Source of the DNA: Hungatella sp.
Lineage (GTDB): Bacteria > Bacillota > Clostridia > Lachnospirales > Lachnospiraceae
Length of the DNA stretch: 64,000 bases
Direction: 5' to 3'
Assembly (NCBI GenBank): GCA_009712635.1
Contig: WASS01000005.1
Coordinates: 62,001 to 126,000, forward strand
Shown here: piece by piece, positions 62,545-64,000 of the stretch
How the letters are laid out: each line of letters starts with the position of its first letter
How positions within the stretch are numbered: position 1 is the first letter of the stretch
Made by a program: the position numbers and the translations under genes
The notes under the pieces: model-generated
What the model was told of the DNA's origin: nothing
What the model saw: the letters and a program-made list of their open reading frames with translations, nothing else
Database searches by the model: none

Positions 62545-63138
62545 ATGAAAACAGAGATAACCAGACAACAGGCACTTAACTTACTCATAAAATATAATCA
62601 GGAGCCCTTTCATCTCCTTCACGGGCTGACCGTGGAAGGAGTGATGCGCTGGTATGCCAGGGAACTTGGCTACGGGGCAGAAGAAGATTTCTGGGGATTG
62701 GCAGGACTTCTCCATGATGTGGATTTTGAGCAGTTTCCAGAGGAACATTGTACAAAAGCACCGGAGCTTTTAAAAGAAATCGATGCAGAAGAGGAGCTGA
62801 TTCATGCCGTATGCAGTCATGGCTATGGAATCTGCTCAGAGGTAAAACCGGAGCATGAGATGGAAAAGGTCCTTTTTGCCTCAGATGAACTGACTGGCTT
62901 AATAGGTGCAGCTGCCAGAATGCGTCCTTCCAAAAGTGTGATGGATATGGAAGTATCCAGCTTAAAGAAAAAGTATAAGGATAAAAAATTTGCAGCAGGC
63001 TGTTCCAGGGACATCATCGACACCGGTGCCGGATATCTGGGCTGGACGTTAGAAGAGCTGCTTGAAAAGACCATACTTGCCATGCGTTCCTGTGAGGAAA
63101 GCGTAAATCAGGAGGTGGAAGCTTTGAAATCAAAATAA
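62545..63138 (+). CDS. HD-domain hydrolase
   Basis: A 197-residue HD-superfamily metal-dependent phosphohydrolase with HD in AGLLHDVDFE (near 54-60), preceded by the metal-binding His of LLHGLTVEGVMRW and followed by AVCSHGYG. It resembles HDIG-type cytoplasmic hydrolases. The substrate is unknown. AAGGAGAAT precedes the ATG. Its 3' end overlaps the probable start of the arginase-family gene. Confidence 0.85.
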   Translation: MKTEITRQQALNLLIKYNQEPFHLLHGLTVEGVMRWYARELGYGAEEDFWGLAGLLHDVDFEQFPEEHCTKAPELLKEIDAEEELIHAVCSHGYGICSEVKPEHEMEKVLFASDELTGLIGAAARMRPSKSVMDMEVSSLKKKYKDKKFAAGCSRDIIDTGAGYLGWTLEELLEKTILAMRSCEESVNQEVEALKSK

Positions 63139-63890
63139 GACCGGTCACCATATTTAATTTCACAGATGTCTACAAAAGACAGGATTTTTACAGGAAGGTT
63201 CCATATGACTGGGTTGACTGTACGGATTTAACCGGTGTCCATGGTTTTTGCGACGGCGCTTCCTTAACGGAGATTGAGCGGCGGGCAAAAAGGGCAGGGG
63301 GCAGCTTCCGGTTCCTGGACTGCGGTAATTTTCATTATGTCAGTTACGTTCTGCAAAAAGATTACAAAGAGCCCTATGATCTGGTTGTATTTGACCATCA
63401 TGCAGACCTTATGGCATCCAGTTTTGAGGGAATCCTTTCCTGCGGGAACTGGATCCGCCAGATACTGGAAGAGCAGAAGTTCTTAAAAAGGGTTATTTTA
63501 ATTGGCGTGTCGGATGAACTGGCCTGTGCAGTCAGGGAAGATTTTAAAGACAGAGTGAAGATTTATACGGAATCGGAATTATCAGGAAAAGACTGGGTTT
63601 CGGATTTTGCCGGACAGCTTAAGGAGCCGGTGTATTTATCTGTGGATAAAGATGTATTTTCTTCCAGTGAACTGCTGACTGACTGGGATCAGGGAAGTAT
63701 GACACTGGCGCAGCTTTCTAAGGCGTGGGACATCATCTGCAGAAAGAAACCAGTGCTGGCAGTTGATATCTGCGGGGAATATAACAGCATCAGCGGAGGA
63801 AACAGGCGGATAGAAGAATCGGATAGACGAAACAGCCTGGCAAATGAAAAGATCTTAAATATGTTTCTGGAAAAGAGAATTTATGCATGA
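63129..63890 (+). CDS. Arginase/agmatinase-family protein with non-standard start
   Basis: A protein of about 253 residues in the ureohydrolase fold. It shows the metal motifs VFDHHADL (near 90), YLSVDKDVFSSSE (near 176) and AVDICGEYN. The coding similarity runs continuously upstream to KIRPVTIFNFTDVY, yet no in-frame ATG, GTG or TTG occurs before 63411; the frame is open back to 63096. The best start is ATC at 63129, 12 bp after GGAGGT, where an ATG would give the natural MKIRPVT. Starting at 63411 would delete the first metal motif. Either a rare start codon, coupling to the HD gene, a sequence error or an inactivated gene explains this. Confidence 0.7.
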   Translation: MKIRPVTIFNFTDVYKRQDFYRKVPYDWVDCTDLTGVHGFCDGASLTEIERRAKRAGGSFRFLDCGNFHYVSYVLQKDYKEPYDLVVFDHHADLMASSFEGILSCGNWIRQILEEQKFLKRVILIGVSDELACAVREDFKDRVKIYTESELSGKDWVSDFAGQLKEPVYLSVDKDVFSSSELLTDWDQGSMTLAQLSKAWDIICRKKPVLAVDICGEYNSISGGNRRIEESDRRNSLANEKILNMFLEKRIYA

Positions 63891-63924
63891 TGATGGAAAT
63901 TTATACATATTTAGAGAAAACCAC

Positions 63925-63953
63925 TTGACAGCTGGTGACAATTAAGATATTAT
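63925..63953 (+). promoter_or_regulatory. Strong sigma-A promoter at the right edge
   Basis: Consensus TTGACA (63925-63930) and TATTAT (63948-63953) are exactly 17 bp apart. AGAGGAGAAAG near 63988 is a good ribosome binding site for a gene whose start lies just beyond the window. Confidence 0.75.
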
Positions 63954-64000
63954 TTCCGTTAAATATGTAGATATTAACCTGTATCAGAGGAGAAAGACGC

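Overview
The window looks like a chromosomal segment of a low-to-mid GC Gram-positive anaerobe, most likely a Lachnospiraceae clostridium of the Lacrimispora/Enterocloster kind (inference). The signs are AGGAGG-type ribosome binding sites, several solute-binding lipoproteins with clostridial lipoboxes, a flavodiiron protein, many LysR regulators and tightly packed operons. No rRNA, tRNA or transposase gene was recognised.

Region 1 (1-19.6 kb) is an aldarate (glucarate/galactarate) catabolic region. It holds a TctBAC tripartite transporter, glucarate dehydratase GudD plus a GudX-like paralogue, a DapA-family lyase, tartronate semialdehyde reductase GarR and glycerate kinase GarK, with an aldo/keto reductase, an esterase and an SLC13-type permease. 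Four LysR proteins and two PrpR-like regulators with degenerate AAA+ domains (one cut by the window edge) are interspersed. The inferred route is aldarate to 5-keto-4-deoxyglucarate to pyruvate plus tartronate semialdehyde to glycerate to 2-phosphoglycerate.

Region 2 (19.8-32.8 kb) is a defence region: an AlbA_2/Schlafen-like gene with an elaborate operator-like upstream region, then a type III-D CRISPR-Cas locus. Its effector genes have the III-Dv layout (Cas10 without HD domain, Cas7-Cas5-Cas11 fusion, Cas7-2x, Csx19, Cas7 with insertion). A Cas6 gene comes first and a DUF6602 nuclease-like gene sits between cas6 and cas10. Two arrays with closely matched leaders flank the operon. There is no cas1/cas2 and no recognisable CARF effector.

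Region 3 (33-48.6 kb) is mixed: a LacI-controlled sucrose operon (repressor, GH32 hydrolase, PTS IIBCA, NIF3-like protein), an orphan response regulator, a TetR/MFS efflux pair, a GNAT, a LysR/APC transporter pair, a complete two-component system, and ApbE with a membrane Fe-S/FMN-binding protein.

Region 4 (48.6-59.5 kb) is one long operon behind an attenuator-like leader: livJHMGF, a cytidylate kinase-like protein, a D-amino acid aminotransferase, DUF4392, PxpB, PxpC, DUF1445 and PxpA. DUF4392 and DUF1445 are the two halves of the mammalian D-glutamate cyclase DGLUCY, and PxpABC is 5-oxoprolinase, so the operon reads as D-amino acid/D-glutamate uptake and conversion through 5-oxoproline.

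Region 5 (59.5-64 kb) holds a flavodiiron protein, an AraC-type regulator overlapping a second-type ClpP, a DUF523 protein, an HD hydrolase and an arginase-family protein that lacks a standard start codon. A strong promoter and ribosome binding site at the right edge belong to a gene beyond the window.
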